From Utricularia gibba (Eukaryota; Streptophyta; Magnoliopsida; Lamiales; Lentibulariaceae), in contig NEEC01000013.1 in assembly GCA_002189035.1 (NCBI GenBank), positions 3,154,252 through 3,218,251 on the forward strand: a stretch of 64,000 bases of DNA. The letters run 5' to 3'. The position numbers and the translations under genes were made by a program. Below, one piece after another: positions 1-19,075 of the stretch (positions within the stretch are counted from its first letter, which is position 1; every line of letters begins with the position of its first letter). Under the pieces are notes generated by a model. The model had not been told where the DNA came from and searched no databases. It saw only the letters and a program-made list of their open reading frames with translations.

Positions 1-44
1 AAAGTGAAGGCAGGCTCATGCAACATCTCTGTTCTGCTCCGCAG

Positions 45-1164
45 GGAGTATACCACTGTGGCTACCATTCTGAAAAATCATACGGGGCAGCGTCCTATGT
101 CATTACTCACCCAAACGGCAATATACTCATAGACAGGTACAACCTCCACTCCCTCACAGTAAGTAGGTGTAAGTTTTAACTCGGGGAACAGTTGAGCTTC
201 CCAGGCTGATACATTTTTTTGGTAACTTGCAGCCCTAGATATTCGGCGCCGTTGGCAGACAGGATTCGGAAGATGGGAGGAATCCGCTACATGTTCCTCA
301 GCCACAGGTGTTAAACGTTATACGTTGTCTCTCATCTATTACCGCCTTTTGCTTATCTTTGTCGGTCGCTTCATGGCAACACTGACTTGTGACTGAGTGC
401 AGGGATGATGTTGCTGATCATGAGAGGTGGTCAAAAGAGTTCGGCTGTCAAAGGATTCTTCATTCCGAAGAGGTAAACATACATTGCCTGGAAGCCACTT
501 TCAGAAAAAAGATCACACATTAGACGTGATTTACCAGGTTGGTCCGGCTACAGCGGATGTCGAGATGAAGCTAGAAGGAAGCGGGCCATGGACGCTCGAT
601 GATGATCTTACACTGATATTCACCCCTGGCCATACACAAGTTAGTTCGTCCTCACATTTTTCCCCCGGACTTCTGCTCCATGATTCTTAGGTTCTACTGT
701 TCGACAAATCTTAGGGAAGTGTGTGCCTACTTGACAAAAAGAGGAAGGTGCTTTTCACAGGGGACCATCTTTCCATGGGGGAGGGAGAATCCGGGTTGCT
801 CATTTCAGAGGAACACAACTGGTTTTCAGGTTCTGTTCTTGAGTTTTTAGTCTATTCCATTTTCGTGCTGATCTTCGATTCAAGAATATCACATTCTCTG
901 AACTCCCTGCAGTTCCCTTGCAACTGAAGAGCGTGGAGAAATTGCTTGACTGGGATTTTGAATGGATACTTCCAGGCGAGTATAAATTTTCCAGCTCGCT
1001 CTATTGTATCCCTCTGCTGATCAAACCTTACTAGTCTGGGAATGACACCCAGAGATGGACATAACGATCATGACTTTTCAGGGCATGGGAGGAGAGCTAG
1101 TTTTCAGAGCATGGAGGAAAAGAACCAGGCTGTGAAGTCTCTGTTGGCTGCATATGGGAAGTAA
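45..1164 (+). CDS. Metallo-beta-lactamase-fold hydrolase, 3' part (5' end outside window)
   Basis: Exons read 45-136, 233-307, 403-472, 505-639, 715-829, 913-975 and 1082-1164, ending in TAA; earlier exons lie left of the window. The product resembles the plant MBL-fold family of Arabidopsis At4g33540 (from memory). Visible metal-site motifs are HRDDVADH, TPGHT (where strand loops bind the second metal) and GDH. The last part reads WILPGHGRR, as in the family. All exon phases join without a stop. The intron after position 975 starts with GC instead of GT (CAG/gcgagt), which is needed to join P to GHGRR. Bases 1-44 are the end of an intron. The substrate cannot be told from the sequence; relatives are poorly characterised thioesterase or glyoxalase-II-like hydrolases. 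Confidence 0.85.
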
Positions 1165-1324
1165 GAACCCAGTTCAGGAATGTTTCCGTTTACTTTTTTC
1201 TAGGAAAAAAGGAACCGAAATCCGGGCCTTATCAGAGTACATGCAATCAGAATACTTGTTCTTTGGATACTAACTTATCACGAACACCATTGATGGTCAA
1301 ATAAAAAAGAAAGACGAGATCATT

Positions 1325-4300
1325 TCATGGCAACCCCAGCAGCTCCAAGTTCCCTTGGCTTATATTCCAGTCTCCTCTCTCAATCTCTGCGAATAGTTGC
1401 TCCCATGCCCAGCCAGAATATCCCAAAAAGAACCTGAAGTCATCAAGTGAGCGGTCGCCAATTCTGATTTCTTCGATTACACCGAGAATGGCAAATTGAT
1501 CAATGAAGTGGATGTTTGGCAAAACCTCGACGGATATGTCTTGTATTGAATTGTTTGTTAGAGCAACAAGAGGCATCCCACGAGTCACGACAGGACCACC
1601 AAAAAATAAGGCGGCTTCTTTGAGCAGCATAAGATCCTGCCCAAGTTCAACAGAATCCCAGGTGATAGGTTTGTTGGTAATCAGACCCTGAAATCCCGAG
1701 ATTTCATCTGCTTTAACTAACAGGATTCTGGATTCGTCAAATGGGTGAATACCGAGAAGCTTCCCAGTAGCTATCAAAACGCAGCCAACAGGGAGATGGC
1801 TTCTTTCGTGTGAAGCGAAAGGGGGCTTGGCCACAATCTGGTCATGTTCAGGCAATGCATTATGCGATCCATCTTTAAGAATGACTTCATGGTGGAAGCT
1901 CCGGCTCCTAGGAGCCCGTTTAAATGCTTTGAGGCCATGCAGGACACCTAAAGGAAGAAAAATAAATCATAGCAACACCAGAATGATAAGTAACAGAAGT
2001 ATGGATCACACACTTTTTAAACGGAAAACCCAACGTGATGCAAACGCCAATGGATTACATAAAAAGGTAATCGTAGAATAAAAACTCACTTTTATCAATG
2101 ATAACATCTCTTACATCGCTACCATGGACTGCAAGAAAATTGAGAATACCACATACTGAAGCATCTCCTTCATAAGATATTGTATTGTTCTTCTTTCCTG
2201 CAGGGAATAGCAGAAGACGTGGATATATTTCCCTCTGCAAATTCAAGTGCATCAGACATTAGTATATATAATGATAAGAGTTGCAATTGTAAAAAAGACC
2301 AAAGTATAAGGCATCTATAGTGGGATAAAAATATTGAATAATTTGATACAACAAAAGTCGAGTACTTCAAGTGCCATGACCTGCAATTGTTGTTGTGTAA
2401 TAAAGCTGCAGTCGTTTACGGTGCAATCCATCTTATAAATGAGCGGCAACTTTGATGGCATTTCTTCAGCATAATCTACCATAATCAATAATGCAAAACG
2501 TTGCTATTATAAGTTGCTATCCATGTTCAAGCTCTAGAATGCCTTTCCCGATAATTATGGCATTCACAGAAAGTCAGTCCACTACCGAATGCTACTGGCT
2601 ACTCTAGAATAAAATGAGTGGAAAGAAAAAAAACAAGATTTAGAAATTGCCATCTTCAAAAAGAACACATTTTTAAGGATACTCCATCTCAGTTGTTAAG
2701 TAGAACATGGAAGGCTAAGAAGTTCAAGAAGAATAAAGATGAAAAATCACAAGTGAATCTTTGAAATCACGACAATGTTGACAAAATGACCTTACTCGTC
2801 CATTTCCCTTCTCTTGAGGTACTACTCCTCATCGCATGTTTATAGACCTTAACTGCATGTTGGACTTCCCGTACAGCAAGTTCCATCCTTTGGCAAAATC
2901 CACACCAAATATTGCTGAAAAGGACTAATACGTTCTTGTTCCATGAATTATTAGAATTCTTAGGGTCAGAAGTGTTACCATAAACCAACTCAGCAAAAGT
3001 CCGGCTGGTAACCACTGGAATAGACCCTTTCTCATGAAAATCAAGATTAACAAACGGTGGATTTTGTTCAGCTCTCAAGGCAGGAACTGAGACGCCTGAT
3101 TGAATAAAAGGTAGAAGGTGTCCAGCGACAAAGTCCTTCACAAATGTAGATAGTGAAGAGCGATTTACCAGATCCTCATGCAAGACGTAGTGTTTATGCG
3201 AACTTGGATCAATTATAACAACTGAGGGAACCTTCAATCCTCCAGTAAGAGTTTCTAGCAATGTGTAGTGTCCATCAATAAAATAAAAAAAGAAAGAATA
3301 GAATTCTTCTTGGCCTTCATTTATTTCTGAGAATCTGGTCTCTGTGGCTTCTCTTTCCTTGGCTCCCCCTTCCGCTTCAGAATCCAAAGAATTATTTTCC
3401 ACCAAATCATCTTTGTCCTCAATAACAATAGGCTCAATATAGGATGGATTATTTAGCTCTGCATGCTGTATACTGGCATCAGTAATCAATGTCTGCTTCT
3501 CATTGCTTTCAGAACTTTCAGATTCAGCAGGTGTTTCCTTAAACAGTTGATTAACTTGACCGCCACTTTTTGATGGTAAACCATCAACAAGTTCAATGTT
3601 AAAATCCTGAGACAGCAGTTGAAACCCTGCACTCTTTGCAATTGAACTCAGTTTAAGTTCATTACTCTTCAGTGCATAATTTAAGATCTCCTGCACCGAG
3701 CTACCTTGCATATTTGGGGCGAGGTTTTCCAAGGTAACTTGTTTTCCATCTTTCATGATCATTACAGACATCCTATCTGTAAGTACTATCTTTTGTGACA
3801 AAGGGAAAGAGTTCAACCTTGGATGTCTGAATCTATTAAGTGATGCTCTGTTACTTTTGCTAGTAGTACTGTCAGGCCTCAAACTTCGAGGTTTCTGCAT
3901 GCCATTAAACATCCTTGTCTCCTGTACGAAATCTCTAAAATAATTGAGTGCCCTTTGGCTTTCTCTTCTCACTTTCGTACTCTCGGATGACCTGTCGACA
4001 AAAAGAAGTATTGTAGGCCCTTCTGCATGCAAGGCAGCCTCAACTCCATGACTGGCATCGTCTAACTGCATAATGAAACGTTATACGCGTCGTAAGTATA
4101 GAAAAATCCCAGTAACAATTATTAACTAGAAATTAAAATGGAATTGCAGTTTATTCGAACAAAAAACGCACAGCCCCATGTGAGAAAAAGAACGTCGATT
4201 CAGTGGTGTCATGCTTCTGGAAATAAAAAACGAAAATGATTAGACGGAGTAACTTACCTCTAAAACAGGTGACACCTGAGCTTGCAGGATAGTATGCAGA

Positions 4301-5797
4301 TTCTCAGTTTGCTTGACAAGCTTATAACAATTGGGAAAACCAGCCAAATGGATAGCCATCAACCATGGATGCGGCTCCTCAATATTTAGCAGAGGTAGAA
4401 GTGACTTCTCATAAACCACAGCAAATTTGTGCCGCTCAGGAGGCAACAAGAACTGTCTAGAAAGTACTACAAAATTCTTCAGAAATACTTCGAAATTTTT
4501 GAATTCGTATTCAGTACAGTAGCCTCCATAATCAGTTGTAGCATTCCAAAAAGTAAGCATAGGCAACTTGTTTGGCTCATTAAACCCACTATCCATACCG
4601 CAAACTAGGCTGTCGTCATCAGTAACCTATCCACATGGAAGAAGATTAGGAATCACATTTTCTTAAATGCAATCAATAAGAAATGTGATACAAAGAATCA
4701 AGAGACTACCGTCAACCTTCTTGTTATCGTTTTCTTGAAAATTAAAGCCCACATTGTCCATTCCATTAAAGTCTTCCCCGAGATATTTCATCCCTGAATG
4801 AGCTTTACATTGTAATCATCAGATGAAATCAAGCATATACCTTGGGTATTCTCAAATGTTAAAAGCATACAATAAAGGGCAAAAAATTCACTGCAAATTA
4901 TGAAAGCTTTACTGCTTACATACATGGTTTATTTTTTGAATGAATATGTTTGGCAAGTAATCTCTGTGTCCATCCACAAAATTCCAAGAGAAGTACAAGT
5001 TTGTCACTTGATTGAAGAAACTGATGCAGTTCATCAGGGGTGTTCAAAGATCTAAAAGGAAGGTCATCAGGTGAAAGAGACATAGCATGGTGGATGGAGG
5101 ACAAAATATTTTGCAAGCGAAGCCTCCCCGAATATTTATAAGAAAGTGAATGGCGGTGATAAAAGAATGTTATTCCATCATTAGCTCCAAGTGCATCAGC
5201 CAGCATCTTTTCCTCATGTTTGTTTAGGAACATAAGCTTCAGTTCACCGAGCCTATGTTCATCACTTGCAACAGCTTGAGCCAATTCCCTCATTAGAGAC
5301 CTTGACTCACCGCACCCTAAAAAAAGATAAAAATATGAGATACAATTACTGAATGAGGGGCACGGCCATCAAGACTAGTTTTTTCGATGTTCAAGATCGG
5401 GTCATCAAAAAAGCATGAAGACTTCATTATTGAAGCTTCTCCCCTAGCATTAATCTAGGGCAAAAAAAAAAAGCGGCAGATTCAAAGTTAACTCGCACCG
5501 TGGAATGAAGGTCAGGCCTTTAAAGTTTTAAGCGCTGAATTTTCGCGCAGGACTACTCAGGTTTATGATCAACATCACGCGGATACAACCATAAAGCAGA
5601 AGGGTGAAGGTATTTACAGGGCACGGACACAAGGAGAAGCAGATGGTCATGCAGTCGAATCTGATAAGTGTAGTTTAACTTGGTGAGCATCTGCCATTGC
5701 ACTTCCCTCCAGGCCCGTCGCAATTCACTGGAAAAAGAAATAAAACGGCGAACGCCGCCAGGGCCAGAAGCCCTCCGTCGCGGCAATAATTAAGCAT
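1325..5797 (-). CDS. Thioredoxin-fold protein with C-terminal DUF179 (AlgH/YqgE-like) domain
   Basis: Eight exons: 5797-5618, 5316-4924, 4793-4710, 4604-4258, 4065-2796, 2475-2381, 2234-2090 and 1947-1325. The architecture matches the plant family of Arabidopsis At3g19780 (from memory): a signal peptide, thioredoxin-like segments with VPWCGES near the N-terminus and NIWCGFCQRM near residue 720, an acidic middle linker, a FFFIDGHYTLLETL-type region, and a last exon that is a DUF179 domain. Length would be about 1045 residues. The start at 5797 gives a clear signal peptide (MLNYCRDGG followed by LLALAAFAVLFLF), but its frame does not continue into the WQMLTK region. Exon 1 is 180 nt where 181 is needed, so one base appears missing near 5695-5735. 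Probably an endomembrane or secretory-pathway redox protein; its biochemical role is not established. Confidence 0.85.
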
Positions 5798-6311
5798 ATG
5801 CCTATTATCTTGACGAAATCGGGCAGATTCTTTGACGCCTGCGAGATATCTGGAATGGCGCTGCGGGAAAGGGCAGAAGAAAGATGGACGCGACTAACTA
5901 AAACAAGCGTCCGATACAAATTGGGTTGATAAAATAGGCAAGGCAAAGCAAAGCAGAGGGGTGGTCCTCCTGCGGCGCATTTTATTTATTTATTTATTCA
6001 TAACAGTACGCTCCTTTTATTTGATTTGATTACCATGCCCTACACTTTTTTTAAACGAGAAAATGGTGTGGGTTTTTGTTGTGCACATGGCTCTTGTAGC
6101 TCCTGGATTTTCTGCCTCCTTAGGGTAAAAAAGAAATGCAGCCCGTTGCAACTTTCAAAGCAGCTCATTATGCGAATTAAGTTTCCAGGATGACTATCGT
6201 ATGTCCAAGGACACTCTACTTGTCAACTTCGGCGTCGCATCACACTCTAACCTGTGCTTATAAATACACATTCTAAAGACACCGGCAACAAACATTAATT
6301 TCTAAGCAAAG
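5798..6311. promoter_or_regulatory. Shared upstream region of two divergent genes
   Basis: About 510 bases between the start of the thioredoxin/DUF179 gene (leftward) and the first carboxypeptidase gene (rightward). It holds a short TTTA tandem repeat near 5981-5998. A TATAAATA-like box at about 6258-6265 lies about 50 bases before the carboxypeptidase ATG and is a plausible TATA element for that gene. No coding exon is seen. Confidence 0.5.
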
Positions 6312-8471
<2,160 letters not shown>

Positions 8472-8680
8472 TGGTTATTGATTATTGGTGGTGTTTATTG
8501 CAAAATCCAAAAAGTCAAGATTTGAACACCAAGGCTATTACCCACTTCCCGCGACTAGAAATAAAAAAATAATCAATGTGAGGGAAGGCGTCTTCCCTCC
8601 CATTGGCCTGCAAACAAATGCAACTTCTTGTATATAATAACACGGCCAAACCCGTCGTGCCAACATAGAGGTGGCCAAAA

Positions 8681-10741
<2,061 letters not shown>

Positions 10742-10931
10742 TCTTCTAAATGTCAATTTCAATAATGTGTGATACCATCCCGTACCCACCCACGTACCAA
10801 TAATGTTCTACAAACCTAATATTTGGAAACGTGAACAACAACATTTCAGTATCATTGGGTTTCGATAGATACAAAATAGTAACTTGCATGCTGTAGAAGT
10901 AGAACAACAAAAACATTAATAATGCCTGTCA

Positions 10932-12434
<1,503 letters not shown>

Positions 12435-15400
12435 GGTTGTTGTGCACTTGTGCTGCAAGGGAATGCAGCAGTAGTTGAGTGCTGGAACAAGTAGAAGAAA
12501 TTCAAGGAACAAGTGCTGGAATTGTGATTGTTGTTGCAGTCAGTTTTGTAGTATCAGGTTCACACAATTCGGCATGTAGAGAGTAATATGATGTTGTAAA
12601 GGTTATCTATCCATGGGTGTGGGGTGGGGGGGCATGTGTTTGGGAAGGAGAATGGATCAGGTTTGAGGTTTTTGTGAAGGGAAGAAGATTGCTTCATTGT
12701 GTGGCTGTGCTGTTTGATGGCAGCTTTTCAATGAGGGAAGACAGGGCCCGTAAGGCGTGAGGATTAAACATTACGGGAATTGTACTGAAAAGGTCAGAGA
12801 TGTAATTGGGGGTCGCACCCACAGGGCCCGCATCAGCACCCGCTTGAAATTGGGCTGGTTGCACTAATATGGGCCAACTCCACGGTCTCACCACCCCATC
12901 TTCAAGCTGCTTGTTATTGGGCTGATTGAGCACAAAGGCCCAACTTTAAGATGGGCTTACACAGAATCCCATATCTGGGCTGGTTAAGGCACGCAAGCCC
13001 AACATAAGTTGTTTCATTGACATGAGAGCATCCCAAGTCGGGCGAAATCGCGGTGGCGGGAGAAATGAAATAATTGGGTTAAGGTTTTCATTTCAAAATC
13101 TCTTCGATTCTTTTCACTGGTTTTGCTGTGTTGCCCGAGGATCTCTTCACTCGATCCGATGGAGATGCTAAGGTTTATAAGATTCTGAAGGAGGAATCAA
13201 CAATAGATGGATGGCTCCTCAAGAATCAAGAATGAAGCAACGGCAATCATGTGTCCTCTCCCCAAGGGTTGTAGCCTAAGCTCGTCAGACACAGCCACCA
13301 CGCTATTCATGGATCTGGTTTCCTAATCCTGCCCATCCTTCCTTGGGGTAACTCTCTAATCTGCTATACTCGAAATCTTTTTTCGTTTTTAATTGGGCGG
13401 CATGGGCATTCGGAAGCCCCCTTTGGAGGGACTAGAGACTTGTGACAAGATGAGAGTCTCATTACTGCAGTCACGCTGTTTCATATGCATATCTTGAATA
13501 ATTTATGCGGCACCATGACACGGCTACTGTACATGCTATCTGTACGGCCGCTAGAATGGAACATCTAAGAGGGAGGATGATCGTTTTCACAATCGATTGT
13601 TCGGTTACTATTGAGTTGTCGATGCTGGAGTAGTTGATGACCTACCTATTCCCGTTTGCTGTTTCTCACTCACAAACCGTTCCTAATTTAATTTACCCTT
13701 GCAGCCTAATTTTCCGCTTCTGGCAAAGAAGAGACATGGACTCTTTTAAACCATGCGTATCTTCTTCCAACTGGTACTGCAGTGCAACCATATTCGTTTC
13801 GTCACATCATTCCATCTCCTGGGTCTGCCCCTCGCCCTTCATCAGGTAACCAAAAAGCATGAAATCTATACAATTAAAGTGAGTACTGACTATACTTTCC
13901 AACAAATGGGTCCGCTCTTGATCCTATCACTAAGCCAAGGAATGGTTAACGCTGTGGGCCTCATCTCTCATTTCCATATATGTCTTTGGCACCTTCCCAA
14001 GATTGATGGTTGATTGATGTTCTGCCGCACCCAACTTTCCCCATAATTAATATAATTATGTGTCACTGATAACGAGTCTGGAACTAATGCTGTCTTGTCC
14101 TTATCCCATCAACCATATGGTTGATTCCTCGTCCCCGCAAATGCCCACGAGCAGAAATTAAACATCCTTTTGATACTACCGCGATAATTATCTCTATTAT
14201 TTTTTAAAGGCACTTATTATGAGTTTTACCTTACTTTTTCGCATTTGAAGCCGTTTCTCTGTATCGGTACGATGCAAAGCTGTTGCAATTGTTTGTTTTA
14301 AAGTCTCGTTAAAGTGCAACCCTTTTTTGACCAAACTATCTTGCTATGCTTTCTTTCTTCTGGCTCTGCCATTTGGGACGCTCTTCTCCCATGAATGCAA
14401 TCTGGTAGAATGTCCAGGTCAAAGCACATCATTTGTGTGTTTTTCTTCCCAGGTCATCATCATTGTGACGAATCACATCTATCACCACTACCTAACGGGT
14501 TACTTTTTGCAATAATTCATCGCACATCATTGGAGTGGATATCAACTATTGCATTGAGCACAGTATTAATATCGTCAGGAATTAAGTACCCTTTGCTATG
14601 GACGTACGGTGTGTAATTTTTTGGCACTGGAGTTGTTACTCTCCAATGACAATGATGATGCGCATCATTGTTAACATAAGATCTTTGAGGATGGAATATC
14701 ATTGCAGGAAAAGAAACGAGTTGTGCTATGAATGATGACATAGCTCATTTAATGTTGTGCCTTCGAATAGTAGGAAAATGTTTGCAGCGAAGGGAGAAGA
14801 TAAAATACGCATTTACGTCAGTCGGGTCCAGGTTGCTCACCGGTCCCGCCGGAATAAGTTGCAGCCTGAAATATTCAGACTGAGTATGAGACCCCAGGCT
14901 GGAAAAATAGTAATCTCGACTGAAAATCGAGCTGTTATTTTGTGGCCAGCACCCCACAGCTAAGCTAGTGAATTCTAAGGACGTAGGGGGCGGACTCATC
15001 GCCGCAATTGGGTTTCTTCTCTTGTTGTATGTGCCTTACCAACCCCCTGCACCTAAAAGGAAGTGGATAAATAATTCCACTAGCCCCAAGGTTGTCGCTG
15101 TTGCTGATGAAAAAATAATTCGGCTGGTGCGTAACTTCACCCTCCTTTTATATACCAAATTATTCTGTGAATTTAGTATCAAGACAGCACAGCAACCCAA
15201 TTCTTCTTTGTGAAATGGTATCAAGTACCAGAGGTGGGGTGCGGCGTGCGCTACAGTCAGGCATATATTGCTGTTCCCGTCTTTACCCGTGTAATCACTG
15301 TTAGTTTTTTCTGCTCTGGATAACGGAAAGGCTTCAGATCTGTTGGCAGAGAGGGCTAAGGCGAGAATAAAAATGAGGGAGTTCAGAAATGCCGTTGCAG

Positions 15401-15506
15401 TCCATAAAAGCTGAATTCTTTTTAGAGCTAGTCCAGAGTTTCGTTTGAAGGTTGTGCTTTTTGGTTCTTTTGATTGAAAAATTAAACTTGGAAGGCGTTG
15501 GCGGAA
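12435..15506. other. 3.1 kb stretch without a recognised gene; promoter-like motif cluster
   Basis: No exon set of a known family is seen on either strand between GAPA and MAP65. Bases 12851-13001 hold a dense cluster of site II-type TGGGCY/RGCCCA motifs (listed separately). A reading frame of about 34 codons with plausible codon use runs through about 13122-13226, but no homology is recognised. The right end must contain the MAP65 5' leader. Part of 12435-12900 must contain the GAPA promoter and leader. Several open frames on both strands look like chance. Confidence 0.4.
12851..13001. promoter_or_regulatory. Cluster of seven site II (TGGGCY/RGCCCA) motifs
   Basis: Motifs are at 12851-12856, 12870-12875, 12918-12923, 12937-12942, 12952-12957, 12976-12981 and 12996-13001. 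Site II elements bind TCP-family factors and are enriched in promoters of ribosomal, mitochondrial and cell-cycle genes in plants. Seven in 150 bases is a strong promoter-like density, but no housekeeping gene is recognised on either side. The nearest one is GAPA, whose start is 400 bases to the left. Confidence 0.55.
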
Positions 15507-18500
15507 ATGATCGAAGCATTTGGAGGTTCCTATATTGGAATTCGCAGTAGCAACGCTGGCAATGGTGTGCTCAAGGAACTTCAGGTTGTCTTCTGCTCTC
15601 TTATCTCTCTCTCTCACACACACGTAGACATCTTCTTTGCTGGCAAGGTGTAGGTTTATCGGTTTTCTTCCACTCCCCTGGCATCGGAAGTTCTATTTTT
15701 CAGTACAGTGCTTCTTTTTTCTTGGGGTTGGGTGGGGTGGTGAATCACCATCCTGAACTCTCCCTTTCGTATCCATTCCTTCATCTTGCGTGCAAAAACA
15801 AATTCTTAGAAGTTTTTAATGATCGTAAATGAGGCAATTTTGGAATAGTAGCCGCACAAAAGCAGAAAGATGCCCACCGCCACTTCAGTAATTTATTTGT
15901 TTCATCCTTTCAAACACTGCGTATTTATTTCATTTTTGTCTAAGCAAAAATGACGGCCTTGGAATCTTTAAAAAATGCTACTCGGCAAGATTGATGTGCA
16001 TGCTGAAAATTGACGTAATATTCTCTTCGATGAGCAGCAATTATGGAGAGAAATTGGGGAGACCGAAGCTGACAAAGATCGAATGTTGGTGGAGATTGAG
16101 CAAGAGTGCTTAGAAATCTACAAAAGAAAATTTGATGAAGCGACAAATGTTAGGACACGTCTTCAGCATTCTATTGCCACCAAGGAAGCTGAGGTTGCAA
16201 AGCTTGTCGCGAGTCTTGGAGATGCAAATATTAACTTTCAGGTGATTTAGCGTTTTCAGAAGTTTCTTAAGAAAATATGAATGTTGTCGTATTTTTTGTT
16301 ACTCTCTTCTCTGACGATTACTGCTGGGCCATGTGCAATATACATAAGTTTAGAGTATTGTCAATTTGCAATTCTGACCATTTTTTTCTATGATAACAGT
16401 TTTTATCCTCATGTTCAGCATTCGTGTGATGTTATTGGCCACTAGAATCCAGTTTGGATTTGAATTCTAGGCTATTGCCTGACGATATGGCTAATGCTTT
16501 TTTAGTAGATTTTGAAATGTTTAATTTACGTCAGGTCAAATTCTGCATCTGTTTTTTATGTTAAGTCCTGTTAAACTAATTGAGCAAATTTACAAACTCA
16601 TAACCGTATCCGTGATTTCCAATTGACTCAGTTATATTTTTGCTAAACAGGTTTTGCCTTACAAGAAGGCATATTCTTTGAGAGCAAAACTAGACTCAAT
16701 TACACCCTTAGTGGAAGAACTAAACTTGAAAAAGGAGGAGAGAGTGAAGCAATTTGCAGATGTTAAGCTGCAAATTGAAAAGATAGCAGATGAAATTTCT
16801 GGATACAGCCATGTTGTTGGCTCCATGAATTCATTGAATGTTGATGAAGATGATTTGTCTCTGAGGAAGCTTAGGGAATACCAATCCAATCTTCACGCGC
16901 TCCAGAAAGTTAAGGTATAAAAGTATTACACAGTAAAAAGTGAAAATAGTTGGTTTAATCCACGTGCTATTTTTCAAGAAATTTTCAGGGTATTCTATTT
17001 CTGTTGCATGCGCCTCATGTGATATAATTGCGTTTAGTCGTTCAGACGTTTAGCCCTTAGTGGTATGTATATTTGGAGTTGCAGTCAGCATGCATACTAT
17101 CCTTCTTAAAATGTTTTCAGCTATCCCTTTATGTTAGTCAGCAGTGTACTTGTGCTTATTGATACCTTGGTTCCAATTTCTTGCATGTACATAATGTACA
17201 TATTTAGCTCCAGTATTTTATATGATGCGGATTATGTAGAGGCCTAAATGTGTTTCATTTTGTAGTCTGAACGCCTGCAAAAGATTATGGATTATGTGAA
17301 CGAAGTGCATACTCTGAGCAGTGCAATGGGTTTGGATTTTGGTAGAATCGTGGATGATATTCATCCAAGTCTGCATCAATCAAGCATTGAGAATACAACA
17401 AACATTAGTGACACCACAGTAGAAGGGCTCGATGAAGCTGTCCAAAGGTTAAAATCTGAAAGAAAGAATAGATTCCAGCAGGTGTTGCCGCTTACAATAC
17501 CTTTTTAATTCTGCGATTCCCTGTTTTCTTGCTGAAAAATTCTATATGTTGCAGCTGAAAGATATGGCAATCTCTCTGTCCGAACTATGGACATTGATGG
17601 ATGTGCCAAGGGAAGAGAAAACACATTTCCTTAAAATTACTTCGATACTTAGCCTATCTGAAACAGAGATTGTGCAACCATCTGCCCTTTCACAGGGAGT
17701 TATCGAACAGGTGTGGAAACTGTGGTGCACTATTCTCATTTCCAGGTTTTCATGCTCGGTCAATTTTGGCTTCTTCTTGATAGGTATCCACTGAGTTTGA
17801 GAGACTGAAAAAACTGAAAGCAAGCAGGTTGAAGGAGCTGGTGACGAAGAGGAGGTCAGAGCTGGAGGAGATTTGCCATGAAGCTCATATTCTTCCGGAC
17901 CCAAGTTCTGCTGCTGAGAAACACAATGCTTTGATAGAATCTGGTAACTGAACTTGGCTTGGGAGTTGACGTTAGTTCTCTTCTGGTACCTTAACTGCTG
18001 CCTTCTTCAGGGTTGGTCGATCCTTGTGAAATCTTAGCCAATGTGGAGGCTCAAATACAGATAGCCAAACAGGAAGCATCTAGCCGTAAAGAAATAAATG
18101 CCAAGATAGATCGATGGCTTGCAGCTTGTGAAGAAGAGAAATGGCTGGAGGATTATAATCAAGTCAGCTCTGGGGACCTCGATAATTTCTTTGATTGTAT
18201 CCTCTTGATTCCAGGAGTAAATTATTCTGAATTCTGATATTCTCCACAGGACCATAACCGTTATAATGCTGGAAGAGGAGCGCATATTAACCTAAAGCGT
18301 GCTGAGCGAGCTAGAATTGTGATAAACAAGCTTCCAGGTGCTACTCTTTTTACTTTTTGATGATGCCTTCCCACTCTTCTTCTGACATGTAGAGCTGTTA
18401 TTTTCAGTGATGGTCGATAATCTAATGATGAAGGCTTTGGCATGGGAGGCTGATAAACAGAAACATTTTCTTTACAATGGGGTACGTTTTCCCACATCCA

Positions 18501-19075
18501 GTCAGCTTTCGATACTTGGCCTTTATCCTGGGCATTTAGATTTGAATACGCTCAGGCTGTTCTATCCAGGTACGTTTTGTTTCCATTCTGGAGGATTATA
18601 AACGAGCCAGACAAATTAAGGAAGAGGAGAAAAAACGAGCCCGGGTAGCATTATAATTTCTATTATTTGGCGTCTTCATAATCTTTAATCAATTTGGACT
18701 CTAAGACACTGAAAGCTTGCCAGAAAAATGTATTGTTGGTCTGATTCTACTTGATGTGCTCCAGGACCAGAAGAAACTTCACGACATGCTCCTCGCTGAG
18801 AAAGAGGCTATGCGGGGATCTAAGCCAAGTCCTAGACGGTTGAAGCCCAGTGGCTACTCAACATGTGGAACGGGGTTTGCAACTCCATCATCCCGTCGGA
18901 ATTCAGCTGGATATGAGCTCCTGACTCCACGTTCTTATTCGGGCCGCCAGAATGGGCATTTCAAGGAAATGAGAAGGCTTTCCACCGCCCCTTGAACTTC
19001 GCTCCAGTTCCAAAAGAGGACACCATTTCATTTTCATCTGTTTATGGCTCAGAGCCTGAATCTCCCTCTCTGTGA
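15507..19075 (+). CDS. MAP65: Microtubule-associated protein MAP65/ASE1 family
   Basis: Eleven exons: 15507-15584, 16038-16241, 16651-16914, 17266-17481, 17555-17710, 17784-17943, 18011-18162, 18250-18337, 18408-18481, 18570-18644 and 18765-19075. Family marks include [15 protein letters not shown] near the N-terminus, long helical segments, and the conserved microtubule-binding region ([12 protein letters not shown] then [16 protein letters not shown]). MAP65 proteins form antiparallel dimers that cross-bridge microtubules in cortical arrays, spindle and phragmoplast. All phases fit up to the last exon. There the frame stops at 18993-18995 after RRLSTAP, while the typical C-terminal tail ([11 protein letters not shown], ending ESPSL) continues in the next frame to a TGA at 19073-19075. 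One base is missing in the C4 run at 18988-18991. As written the protein has 565 residues; with one more base, 592. The exact paralogue cannot be named. Confidence 0.9.

Noticed and set aside
5755-5797. A 43-base intron in the first exon of the thioredoxin/DUF179 gene that would restore the frame
   Set aside because: It is shorter than functional plant introns and would remove the conserved WQ residues; a lost base explains the frame better.
15036-15623. 195-codon open frame on the minus strand before MAP65
   Set aside because: It overlaps MAP65 exon 1 on the other strand, has no recognisable domain, and shows no exon signals.
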